64,000 bases of DNA from an uncultured Nioella sp. Lineage in GTDB: Bacteria > Pseudomonadota > Alphaproteobacteria > Rhodobacterales > Rhodobacteraceae. The stretch spans positions 186,001 through 250,000 of the forward strand of contig CANMJH010000002.1 in NCBI GenBank assembly GCA_947498125.1. The letters run 5' to 3'. The position numbers were made by a program, and so were the translations under genes. Below the pieces are notes generated by a model. The model saw only the letters and a program-made list of their open reading frames with translations. It had not been told where the DNA came from and did no database searches. Positions 1 to 7,826 of this stretch are shown here, piece after piece; within the stretch, counting starts at the first letter, position 1, and each line of letters starts with the position of its first letter.

Positions 1-29
1 GACCCGATAATGATATAATCTGCTTGCAT
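1..29 (-). CDS. GMC-family FAD oxidoreductase, N-terminal tip only
   Basis: Only the first nine codons lie in the window; the gene runs leftward out of it. They read MQADYIIIG and continue into a codon starting TC (Ser). This matches the usual opening of choline-dehydrogenase-like GMC oxidoreductases, where DYIIIG begins the FAD-binding Rossmann strand and GSGSAG or GAGSAG follows. A GGGA stretch lies just upstream of the ATG. The assignment rests on this short tip; any Rossmann FAD or NAD enzyme could start similarly. Confidence 0.45.
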
Positions 30-197
30 GTGTGTCCCAATCAGCATCGGGGACCGCCCAATCGCCTTGGTTGCTAATTTGGCGCAGATCGCGCCGGCAA
101 TGAAAATGCAAAACGACGCTCACGCGCGAAAATACGACCCTGACGCATGGCGAGGGGTGCTTGTGCCACGGGCCTGTCTTGGCCTAGATGCGGGGGC

Positions 198-1877
198 ATG
201 AAGTTTAAAGTCAGATATCGCGCGGGCGCTTGGATGGCGGCCTTGGCTTGGGTCGCTGCAGGGCTTTGCCTTTTGCCGATCCTTGCGGTTGTGATTGCGG
301 CGGCCACCAGCGGTGTTGAAACCGTCTCGGGCCTCGCGCAAACCGTGTTGCCACGCTATGCGCGCGCCACAGCAACGATGGTTCTGATTGTCGGTCTTGG
401 GACTGCAATAATTGGCGCGGGCACGGCGTGGTTGGTCACAATGACCCGTTTTGCAGGGCGCCGCTTGCTAGAGATTACGCTGGCCTTGCCTTTGGCCTTT
501 CCGGCCTATGTTCTGGCCTATGCCTATACTGATTTTCTGGATCATCCCGGCTGGGTCCAGACCACATTGCGCGACCTGACAGGTTGGGGTCCGCGCGATT
601 ATTGGTTCCCTGAGATCCGATCCTTGCCCGGGGCCGCGATGATGCTGGTTCTGGTGCTCTATCCATATGTCTATCTGCTGGCCCGCGCCGCGTTCCTGCA
701 GCAAAGCGCGACGGCCTATATTGCCGCGCGCAGCCTTGGCAAAGGGCCATGGGCGGCGTTCTTTCGGGTCAGCCTTCCAATCGCGCGCCCTGCCATCGCT
801 GGCGGCGTTTTGCTTGCCATCATGGAGACCATCGCCGATTTCGGCACGGTCAGCTATTTCAACGTCCAGACCTTTGCGACCGGTATCTATCAAAGCTGGT
901 TCTCCTTTGCCGATCGCGGAGCCGCCGCGCAACTGGCGCTGTGTCTGCTGGTCTTTGCATTGGTGCTGGCCGCCCTTGAACGTGGTCAGCGCCGGTCGCA
1001 ACGCCAACATATGGCGGGCCGCCGTTTTGAAGTGATGGAGCCGCCCCGCCTCACCGGTTGGCGCGCGGGTCTTGCCATTGCCTTTTGCGCGGCACCGGTG
1101 CTTTTGGGGTTCATCTTACCCGCCGGGCTGCTTTTGACGATGGGCTGGGACGATCTGGGTCTGATCCTGACCAGCCGCTATTGGGGCTTTTTGGAAAACT
1201 CGCTGACTTTGGCGACGGTGGCGGGCCTTATTACGGTCGCCGCAGCAGTTCTACTTAGCTTCAACTCGCGTCTGCATCCAACCAAGCGCAATAAGATGGC
1301 CATTGGCATCGCGGGGCTGGGCTATGCCGTTCCGGGCGGTGTAATCGCGGTGGGTCTCATCGTGCCCTTCGCCGCCTTCGACAACGCACTGGATGCGTGG
1401 ATGCGCCAGACGTTCGACATCTCAACCGGGCTTCTGCTCACCGGGTCTATTTGGCTCTTGGTGATGGCCTATATGGTCCGCTTCATGGCGGCCGCACTGT
1501 CTGCCTATGACGCTGGCCTTTCGACCATCAACCCGAATATCGACGCCGTCGCGCGCACGCTTGGCCGGTCCCCGACAACTATGCTGCGCGGTGTGCATCT
1601 GCCGATCTTGCGCCCAAGTCTGTTGACGGCGCTTTTGATCGTTTTTGTCGACGTGATGAAGGAATTGCCCGCAACGCTGATTATGCGGCCGTTTAACTTT
1701 GACACGCTCGCGGTGCAGGCCCACCGGCTGGCCGCAGACGAACGATTGGCTGAGGCTGCAATTCCCAGTCTTGTCATCGGCGCGGTCGGGCTTTTGCCGG
1801 TTGTGATCCTCTGCCTTAGCCTAGGGCGCGGCGACAAGACCGAGCGGGACTTTGTGCCTGAACCGCAGACCGAATAA
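198..1877 (+). CDS. fbpB: Iron(III) ABC transporter permease (FbpB/AfuB type)
   Basis: A double-length inner-membrane permease of 559 residues that would pass Fe3+ from a periplasmic binding protein into the cytoplasm. It has about twelve hydrophobic segments in two homologous halves. Each half carries an EAA-type loop that contacts the ATPase: near residue 179 (SLGKGPWAAFFRVSLPIARP) and near 455 (LGRSPTTMLRGVHLPILRP). Fusion of two permease domains is usual for the FbpB group. The start chosen is ATG 198 with GGGGG just upstream; an in-frame ATG at 147 would add a non-hydrophobic tail. The putative binding protein is the convergent neighbour; no ATPase gene is adjacent, so the third subunit must be encoded elsewhere. 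Confidence 0.85.
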   Translation: MKFKVRYRAGAWMAALAWVAAGLCLLPILAVVIAAATSGVETVSGLAQTVLPRYARATATMVLIVGLGTAIIGAGTAWLVTMTRFAGRRLLEITLALPLAFPAYVLAYAYTDFLDHPGWVQTTLRDLTGWGPRDYWFPEIRSLPGAAMMLVLVLYPYVYLLARAAFLQQSATAYIAARSLGKGPWAAFFRVSLPIARPAIAGGVLLAIMETIADFGTVSYFNVQTFATGIYQSWFSFADRGAAAQLALCLLVFALVLAALERGQRRSQRQHMAGRRFEVMEPPRLTGWRAGLAIAFCAAPVLLGFILPAGLLLTMGWDDLGLILTSRYWGFLENSLTLATVAGLITVAAAVLLSFNSRLHPTKRNKMAIGIAGLGYAVPGGVIAVGLIVPFAAFDNALDAWMRQTFDISTGLLLTGSIWLLVMAYMVRFMAAALSAYDAGLSTINPNIDAVARTLGRSPTTMLRGVHLPILRPSLLTALLIVFVDVMKELPATLIMRPFNFDTLAVQAHRLAADERLAEAAIPSLVIGAVGLLPVVILCLSLGRGDKTERDFVPEPQTE

Positions 1878-1906
1878 AAAAGACGCCCCAAATAAGGGGC
1901 GCCTTT
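1876..1906. terminator. Bidirectional terminator between convergent iron-transport genes
   Basis: CGCCCC (1884-1889) pairs with GGGGCG (1896-1901) around a six-base AT-rich loop. A run of six A precedes it, which is a U-run for leftward transcripts, and TTT follows for rightward ones. It sits between the stop codons of the permease and the binding protein and should serve both. Confidence 0.7.
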
Positions 1907-1934
1907 GAAACCGGTCGATTGAATTATTTGGAAG

Positions 1935-2951
1935 TTATGGCCAGCCAACCTGATTAAAGATGGCCTGCGCTGCCGGGATGTTTCCGGCCACTTCTGACAG
2001 GGCAACATCATCGGCGATGAACTCACCCAGATGCGCAACGGATGGGGCCAGCGGAACGCCCTCGACTACTGGGAATTCGTCATTGCCAGCCGAGAAGTAA
2101 ACCTGCGCCTGATCCGACGCGAGATATTCAAGGAACGCCACCGCCGCATCGCGGTTCGGCGCATGCGCGGCAACGCCGCCACCTGACAGGTTCATATGCG
2201 CGCCATTGCCCGCTTGGTCAGGGAAAGTCCACGCAACCATATCAAGGTGATCTGATAGGCCGTCGACATCCCGGCGCACGGCGCGGGCAAAGTAGTAGCT
2301 ATTCGAAACGGCGATATCGCATTCACCAGAAACGATCCCGCGCAGCTGGTCGGTGTCGCCACCTTGCGGCGAGCGGGCAAAGTTATGCACCATGCCTGTC
2401 GCCCATTCGGTCGCAACCTCTTCGCCCTCATGGGTGATGATCGCAGCTAGCAAGGTCTGATTATAGGTGTTTGTTGATGACCGGATGCACACCATACCCT
2501 CATAGGCCGGATCGGCCAGATCCAGATAGGTCATTGGCGGGTTTTCGACGGTTTCGGGGTTGTAGAAGATAATGCGGCTGCGCTGCGAAAAGCCGAACCA
2601 GAGGTTGTCATCATCCTGCAGGTTTGCCGGAACGCGGGCTTCCAGAACATCGCTGTCGACGGCTTGCAAAAGGCCCGCATCTGCGGCGCGTTGCAGACGC
2701 GAGGTATCGACCGTCAGGAACACATCAGCGGGTGAGTTCATGCCCTCAGCGGCCATACGCGCGATCAGCTCATCTGCATTGCCCTCAATGCGGTTGATCA
2801 CGATGCCGGTGGCGTCGGTGAAGTCAGAATAAAGCCGCTCATCGGTTTCATAATGACGAGAGGAATAGAGGTTCAGTTCCTGTGCGGTTGCGGTAAACGC
2901 GCTGCCTGCCAGAATGCTGGTCGCCAGAAGGGCGGAAACTGTACGGGTCAT
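1935..2951 (-). CDS. fbpA: Periplasmic iron(III)-binding protein of an ABC transporter
   Basis: A 338-residue precursor with a signal peptide of about 23 residues ending in TATAQE. The mature part opens with LNLYSSRHYETDERLY, typical of the FutA/FbpA/AfuA group of class II solute-binding proteins. The paired tyrosines in SNSYYFAR (around residues 217-223) match the tyrosine pair that binds Fe3+ in this family. It presumably delivers iron to the permease encoded convergently next door, although the two genes cannot share an operon. A promoter-like sequence lies upstream and hints at control by an iron regulator, which I could not identify. Confidence 0.88.
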   Translation of the reverse strand: MTRTVSALLATSILAGSAFTATAQELNLYSSRHYETDERLYSDFTDATGIVINRIEGNADELIARMAAEGMNSPADVFLTVDTSRLQRAADAGLLQAVDSDVLEARVPANLQDDDNLWFGFSQRSRIIFYNPETVENPPMTYLDLADPAYEGMVCIRSSTNTYNQTLLAAIITHEGEEVATEWATGMVHNFARSPQGGDTDQLRGIVSGECDIAVSNSYYFARAVRRDVDGLSDHLDMVAWTFPDQAGNGAHMNLSGGGVAAHAPNRDAAVAFLEYLASDQAQVYFSAGNDEFPVVEGVPLAPSVAHLGEFIADDVALSEVAGNIPAAQAIFNQVGWP

Positions 2952-2999
2952 CTTTTATCCATCCGTAAATTGACCGAGAAAAACACTCGGAATACCGGC

Positions 3000-3027
3000 G
3001 AGATACCATGTGAAATTCGCGAGTCAA
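3000..3027 (-). promoter_or_regulatory. Possible promoter of the iron-binding protein gene
   Basis: Read leftward, TTGACT (3022-3027) and TATCTC (3000-3005) are 16 bases apart. Immediately upstream is an AT-rich element, GAGTAAATTAGTCA (3035-3048), that could hold an iron-responsive operator. The -35 match is good and the -10 match is weak. The regulator is unknown. Confidence 0.3.
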
Positions 3028-3114
3028 CCATTTCTGACTAATTTACTCGGCTAAATAATCAACCTTGTCGTCGCACCCAAAGCCTGTACATCTGGCCGAA
3101 CCCTTGTCCAAGAA

Positions 3115-4302
3115 ATGATGCCGCGAATGACCAAAGGCCTTATCGCACTGGTGCTTGCCTACGTGCTTAGCCAATTTTATCGCACCTTTTTGGCGGTTCT
3201 TTCGCCGGTGCTTGAATCAGATATCGGCGCGACGCCGGATCAATTGGCCGTGGCTTCCGGGTTTTGGTTCACAACTTTTGCGATCATGCAAATTCCGGTG
3301 GGCTGGGCGCTGGACAAAATTGGCCCGCGCCTCACGGCCACGGTCTTGATGTCGATCGGCGGCGCAGGCGGCGCCGCGGTGATGGCATTGGCAACCGGGC
3401 CGGGTGCAGTGTCCGTTTCAATGATCCTGATTGGGATAGGATGTTCGCCCATCCTGATGTCGTCTTACTACATTTTGGCCCGCACCTACCCGCCTGCGAT
3501 TTTCGCGACCTATGCGGCGGTGATTATTGGCATTGGCTCAATCGGGAATATCGGGGCCGCGAAACCCCTTGCCTGGGCCATCGAAAGCTTTGGCTGGCGT
3601 GGCGCGCTTTGGGGGCTGGCGGCGCTCACTCTGGCGTCGTCTCTGTCGCTATGGGCGCTTATTCGCAACCCCGCGCCGGTCGAGGGAGAAGAAAAAGGGT
3701 CTATCCTTGATATTCTGAAGATCCCTGCACTCTATCCGATCTTCATCATGATGCTGGTCAATTACGCCCCGGTTGCTGGCATCCGTGGCTTATGGATCGC
3801 ACCCTATCTGGGCGATGTGTTTGACGCGAATTTGGCTCAGATTGGCAATGCAACGCTGATTATGGGCTTGGCGATGATCGCCGGGAACTTCTTTTACGGA
3901 CCGCTCGATCGTATCTTCAACACGCGCAAATGGGTGGTGTTCTTCGGCAATTCAACCTCGGTTCTGGCCTGTTTGAGCCTCTGGCTTTGGGCAGATTTGT
4001 CTTTCGCCCTCTCGGTCGCGCTGATCGCAGTGATCGGGTTCTTCAGCATGAGCTTTCCCGTCATCCTTGCCCATGGGCGCAGCTTCATCCCACCTCATCT
4101 TACCGGCAGGGGTGTAACACTTCTGAACCTTTTTGGCATCGGCGGCGCCGGGATCATGCAATTTGCATCAGGGCCCGTCTTCATCCGCCTGTCGGACGGC
4201 GCGACAGAGGTCGAGGCTTATAGCCGGCTTTTCGGCCTTTTTGGTCTGTTGATTGCATTTGGGTGTTTGATCTACCTATTCAGCCGCGACCGCACAGGGT
4301 AA
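3115..4302 (+). CDS. Major facilitator superfamily transporter
   Basis: A 395-residue protein with about twelve transmembrane segments and a central cytoplasmic loop near residue 185 (PVEGEEKG). The MFS motif after the second segment reads GWALDKIGPRL. It would move a small solute across the inner membrane; the sequence does not show which one. Three possible starts lie close together (3115, 3118 and 3127); the last gives MTKGLIALVLAY, which looks most natural, but no strong ribosome site decides. It is transcribed alone, divergent from the iron-binding protein gene. Confidence 0.85.
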   Translation: MMPRMTKGLIALVLAYVLSQFYRTFLAVLSPVLESDIGATPDQLAVASGFWFTTFAIMQIPVGWALDKIGPRLTATVLMSIGGAGGAAVMALATGPGAVSVSMILIGIGCSPILMSSYYILARTYPPAIFATYAAVIIGIGSIGNIGAAKPLAWAIESFGWRGALWGLAALTLASSLSLWALIRNPAPVEGEEKGSILDILKIPALYPIFIMMLVNYAPVAGIRGLWIAPYLGDVFDANLAQIGNATLIMGLAMIAGNFFYGPLDRIFNTRKWVVFFGNSTSVLACLSLWLWADLSFALSVALIAVIGFFSMSFPVILAHGRSFIPPHLTGRGVTLLNLFGIGGAGIMQFASGPVFIRLSDGATEVEAYSRLFGLFGLLIAFGCLIYLFSRDRTG

Positions 4303-4341
4303 TCGCCTTGAAATAACCGGTAAGCGCCGCATTGCGGCAAT

Positions 4342-4381
4342 AAGGGGCTGGCCGTTATGGCCCCTTAGGGGTATGGCCCCT
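4342..4381. repeat. Two tandem hairpins in the leader of the SulP gene
   Basis: AAGGGGC (4342-4348) pairs with GCCCCTT (4360-4366). Directly after it AGGGG pairs with CCCCT around a five-base loop. There is no T-run, so they are not a standard terminator. They lie between the MFS stop codon and the SulP start and could be transcribed as part of the SulP leader. Confidence 0.45.
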
Positions 4382-4418
4382 GTTAACGCGAACAATCCCT
4401 GACGGAGACCATACTCCC

Positions 4419-5909
4419 ATGTCCCCGGACTTTCTTTCCCGTATGCGGGTCGAGTGGTTTGGCACAATCCGCGCTGACCTGTTGGCCGGCCTTGTTGTGG
4501 CCCTTGCCCTGATCCCCGAAGCCATCGCCTTTTCGATCATCGCTGGCGTTGACCCAAAAATCGGCCTCTATGCCTCCTTCTCAATCGCGGTCATCACCGC
4601 AATTGTGGGTGGACGGCCCGGCATGATCTCGGCCGCGACCGCCGCGACAGCGGTCTTGATGGTAACGCTGGTGCGTGATCACGGGCTGCAATATCTGCTG
4701 GCGGCCACGATCCTTGCGGGCGTTTTGCAGGTTGGCGCGGGGATGCTGAAGCTGGGCACCGTCATGCGCTTTGTTTCTCGCTCGGTCATGACCGGGTTCG
4801 TAAACGCGCTTGCGATCCTGATCTTCTTGGCACAATTGCCTGAGCTGATTGGTGTGCCTTGGCTGACTTACGTCATGGTCGCGGCAGGTCTGGGGATCAT
4901 TTACCTTTTTCCCTATGTCACGACGATCATCCCGTCGCCTCTGGTCTGCATTGTTGTTCTGACAGCCATTGCGCTGACCTTCGGCATGGATATTCGCACC
5001 GTTGGCGATATGGGCGAGCTGCCAGACACTTTCCCGGTCTTCCTGCTGCCGGACATTCCGCTCAACTTCGAAACGCTTGCGATCATTTTCCCCTATTCGG
5101 CCGCTGTGGCCGCCGTGGGCCTATTGGAATCACTGATGACAGCGCAGATCGTTGACGATCTGACCGACACGAAATCGGACAAAAACCAAGAATGTATCGG
5201 TCAGGGCGTGGCCAACTTCTTCACCGGGTTCTTGGGCGGTATGGCTGGCTGCGCGATGATCGGCCAGTCGATGATCAACGTAAAATCCGGCGGACGCGGG
5301 CGGCTGTCTTGCTTTGTCGCGGGCGTTGTCTTGTTGATGTTGGTGGTTCCGTTCGACTTTATCGTTTCAGTCATCCCCATGGCCGCTCTGGTCGCGATTA
5401 TGATCATGGTTTCCATTGGGACGTTCAGCTGGTCGTCGATTAAAGACCTCCGCACCCATCCGCGCAGCTCGTCCATCGTGATGCTGGCGACCGTTATCGT
5501 GACGATCTACAGCCACAACCTGGCAATCGGTGTGCTGACCGGCGTTCTGCTATCCGGCATCTTCTTTGCTGGCAAAATCGCACAGCTCTTTAGCGTCACA
5601 TCCGAGCTTTCGAGCAATGGCATGACCCGGACTTACACGATCCACGGTCAGCTTTTCTTTGCCTCTGCCGACACGTTTGCAGCGGCATTTGACTATGGCG
5701 AAGTGCTGGACAAGGTCATCATCGATGTCACCCCGGCGCATATCTGGGATATTTCTTCTGTTGCAGCATTGGACATGGCCGTGCTCAAATTCCGCCGAGA
5801 CGGCGCCGACGTTGAGTTGGTGGGCATGAACGAAGCTTCCAGCACAATCGTTGATAAGCTGGCCGAACACGACAAACCGGGCGCCATGGAGCGCCTCATG
5901 GGTCACTAG
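4419..5909 (+). CDS. SulP/SLC26 family anion permease with C-terminal STAS domain
   Basis: A 496-residue inner-membrane transporter. Residues 1 to about 395 hold ten or more hydrophobic segments, including the SulP hallmark near residue 18 (DLLAGLVVALALIPEAIAFS). Residues of about 405-496 form a STAS domain (TYTIHGQLFFASADTF, then IIDVTPAHIWDISSVAALD). Members carry sulfate, bicarbonate or other anions with Na+ or H+; the substrate is not evident here. CGGAGA precedes the ATG. The universal stress protein gene follows after 12 bases and is almost certainly cotranscribed. Confidence 0.9.
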   Translation: MSPDFLSRMRVEWFGTIRADLLAGLVVALALIPEAIAFSIIAGVDPKIGLYASFSIAVITAIVGGRPGMISAATAATAVLMVTLVRDHGLQYLLAATILAGVLQVGAGMLKLGTVMRFVSRSVMTGFVNALAILIFLAQLPELIGVPWLTYVMVAAGLGIIYLFPYVTTIIPSPLVCIVVLTAIALTFGMDIRTVGDMGELPDTFPVFLLPDIPLNFETLAIIFPYSAAVAAVGLLESLMTAQIVDDLTDTKSDKNQECIGQGVANFFTGFLGGMAGCAMIGQSMINVKSGGRGRLSCFVAGVVLLMLVVPFDFIVSVIPMAALVAIMIMVSIGTFSWSSIKDLRTHPRSSSIVMLATVIVTIYSHNLAIGVLTGVLLSGIFFAGKIAQLFSVTSELSSNGMTRTYTIHGQLFFASADTFAAAFDYGEVLDKVIIDVTPAHIWDISSVAALDMAVLKFRRDGADVELVGMNEASSTIVDKLAEHDKPGAMERLMGH

Positions 5910-5921
5910 AAGGAGAACGGC

Positions 5922-6773
5922 ATGGGCAAGATCATCGCATTTGTGGATGGCTCCAGCTATTCGGAAAGCGTCTGCGATCACGCAGCGTGGGTGGCCAAAG
6001 GCAAAGGATGGCCGGTTGAGGTGATCCATGTTTTGGGTCGCCGCGACGAAAGCGCAGACCCCCGAAACCTGTCGGGCAATATTGGTCTGGGTGCACGCAC
6101 GCAGCTGTTGAACGAGCTGGCCGAGCTTGATGCGCAGCGCGCCAAACTGGCGCGCAAACGCGGTCAGGCAATTATCGAAGACGCCGCCGAGCGCATTTCC
6201 GCGGAAGGCGTCGAAGTGACGTCGCGCCTGCGCCTTGGCGATCTTGTCGATACCCTGCGCGAAGCTGAGGCAGATGCCGATCTGGTCATCATTGGCAAGC
6301 GCGGCGAAGCCGCTGATTTTGCAACCTTGCATCTTGGCAGCAATATGGAACGCGTCGTGCGCGCCTCGACCAAGCCCATTCTTGTGGCCTCTCGTGGGTT
6401 TCAGTCGGTCGAAAAAATGTTGATCGCCTTTGACGGCAGCGCCTCTTCTCTGCGCGCCGTTGATCACATTGCCCGGTCCGAGTTGTTCGCGGGTCTCAAA
6501 ATCCACCTGATGACAGTCGGCACAGAAACCACCGACGCAAAACGCGCCATCGAAGGCGCCGAAGCGCTGTTGGTGGGCGGCGGCTATAACGTCAGCCACG
6601 AAATCGTTGACGGCACCGTTGAAGAGGTGATCGCCGAACGCGCCGAAGCCCATGATTTCGATCTGTTGGTCATGGGGGCCTATGGCCACTCGCGTATTCG
6701 CAAACTCTTTGTCGGATCGACCTCGACCGAGATCATCCGCACTTGCAAAGTGCCGGTCCTGCTCTTCCGCTGA
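5922..6773 (+). CDS. Tandem-domain universal stress protein (UspA family)
   Basis: This 283-residue cytoplasmic protein carries two Usp domains. The first (about 3-152) ends with VIIGKRGEAADFATLHLGSN and the second (about 158-283) ends with VMGAYGHSRIRKLFVGSTST. The latter fits the G-x2-G-x9-G-S/T-S/T ATP-binding loop; the first copy is less complete. AAGGAGA lies six bases before the ATG. The 12-base gap to the SulP gene suggests it monitors or modulates that transporter, as other SulP-linked Usp proteins are thought to do; this is inference. Confidence 0.9.
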   Translation: MGKIIAFVDGSSYSESVCDHAAWVAKGKGWPVEVIHVLGRRDESADPRNLSGNIGLGARTQLLNELAELDAQRAKLARKRGQAIIEDAAERISAEGVEVTSRLRLGDLVDTLREAEADADLVIIGKRGEAADFATLHLGSNMERVVRASTKPILVASRGFQSVEKMLIAFDGSASSLRAVDHIARSELFAGLKIHLMTVGTETTDAKRAIEGAEALLVGGGYNVSHEIVDGTVEEVIAERAEAHDFDLLVMGAYGHSRIRKLFVGSTSTEIIRTCKVPVLLFR

Positions 6774-6838
6774 CCCTTTCACAGTCGGTTCATACGGCGT
6801 AGGCTTCGCGCGATAGTATTCGGGCGGGGCCAAATCAG

Positions 6839-7804
6839 ATGCAGAGTTCAGATCAGTTTCTCTTACTCTCCGATTCCGTCCTGTCGGGCTTGGATCTTTC
6901 GGGCGTTGATATCGTGGATGCGATTGAAGCCGCCATTTTGGATGAAGCTGCTGGCAAGATTCTAACCACTCCGAAATCCGCCATCGTCCCGCCTGACGGG
7001 CGCTATATGATGACCACTCTTTCAACCGGCGATGACCCTGACCTGACGATTGTGAAATCGGTCATGGTCAGCCCGCGCAATCCGGCCCGCGGCCGCGCCG
7101 GGGTCGAGGGCGCGATCCTGATTCAAGATAGCGAAACCGGGCAAATGCGCGCTTTGGCCGAGGCGGGATGGGTCACAGGAATACGCACCGCAGGGCTTAG
7201 CGCCGTGGCGGCCCGTCGCTTGGCAAACCCGGCTTCCGCTTCGATCGCGTTTATCGGCTGCGGCGTGCAGGCACGCAGTCATCTGGCGCTTTTTGCGGAC
7301 CTGTTCCCTTTGACCGAGATCCGCGCAGTCGGTCGCGGGCAGGCCAATATTGACCAACTCTGCAACATGGCCCGCGATATGGGGCTCTCGGCTCGCGCTA
7401 TATCGAACCCCGAAGAGGCTATTCGCGGCGCGGATATTGTGGTCAGCTCCGTCACCCTGTCTTACGACATTACGCCGTTTCTAAAGGCCTCTTGGCTGAA
7501 ACCCGGCGCCTTTGCCGCGATCACGGATCTTGCCTTGCCGTGGGAGGCTGACAGCATGAACGCGATAGGTCCGCTTTATGTCGATAACCTCGTGCAAGAA
7601 AAGGCCAGCCCATCGAAACTGGTCGCGCCCGAACTGGTCGATGGTGACCTGATCACGCTCCTGCGGGATGGTCCCGGACACATCCCTCCTGAGGCAAGTC
7701 GCGCCTTTGTCTTTCGGGGGATCGCTATTGGCGACTATGCGATTGCCCGTCTGGCGTATCTTCGCGCCCTAAAGCTTGGGATAGGCCAGACCGTCCACTG
7801 GTAA
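6839..7804 (+). CDS. Ornithine cyclodeaminase/mu-crystallin family protein
   Basis: A 321-residue NAD(P)-dependent enzyme. The nucleotide-binding loop reads GCGVQARSH near residues 139-147. The preceding stretch WVTGIRTAGLSAVAARRLA is typical of the family, which includes ornithine cyclodeaminase, delta1-pyrroline-2-carboxylate reductase and alanine dehydrogenase of the archaeal type. Sequence alone does not separate these activities. A GGCGGGGCC stretch upstream may be the ribosome site. The 65-base gap to the Usp gene allows cotranscription, but the functional link is unclear. Confidence 0.85.
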   Translation: MQSSDQFLLLSDSVLSGLDLSGVDIVDAIEAAILDEAAGKILTTPKSAIVPPDGRYMMTTLSTGDDPDLTIVKSVMVSPRNPARGRAGVEGAILIQDSETGQMRALAEAGWVTGIRTAGLSAVAARRLANPASASIAFIGCGVQARSHLALFADLFPLTEIRAVGRGQANIDQLCNMARDMGLSARAISNPEEAIRGADIVVSSVTLSYDITPFLKASWLKPGAFAAITDLALPWEADSMNAIGPLYVDNLVQEKASPSKLVAPELVDGDLITLLRDGPGHIPPEASRAFVFRGIAIGDYAIARLAYLRALKLGIGQTVHW

Positions 7805-7826
7805 CGCGTTTGGTGGCACGATCTTT

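Noticed and set aside
5550-7025. A 491-codon open frame on the minus strand
   Set aside because: It lies antisense to the SulP and universal stress protein genes, resembles no family, and is typical of long spurious frames in GC-rich DNA.
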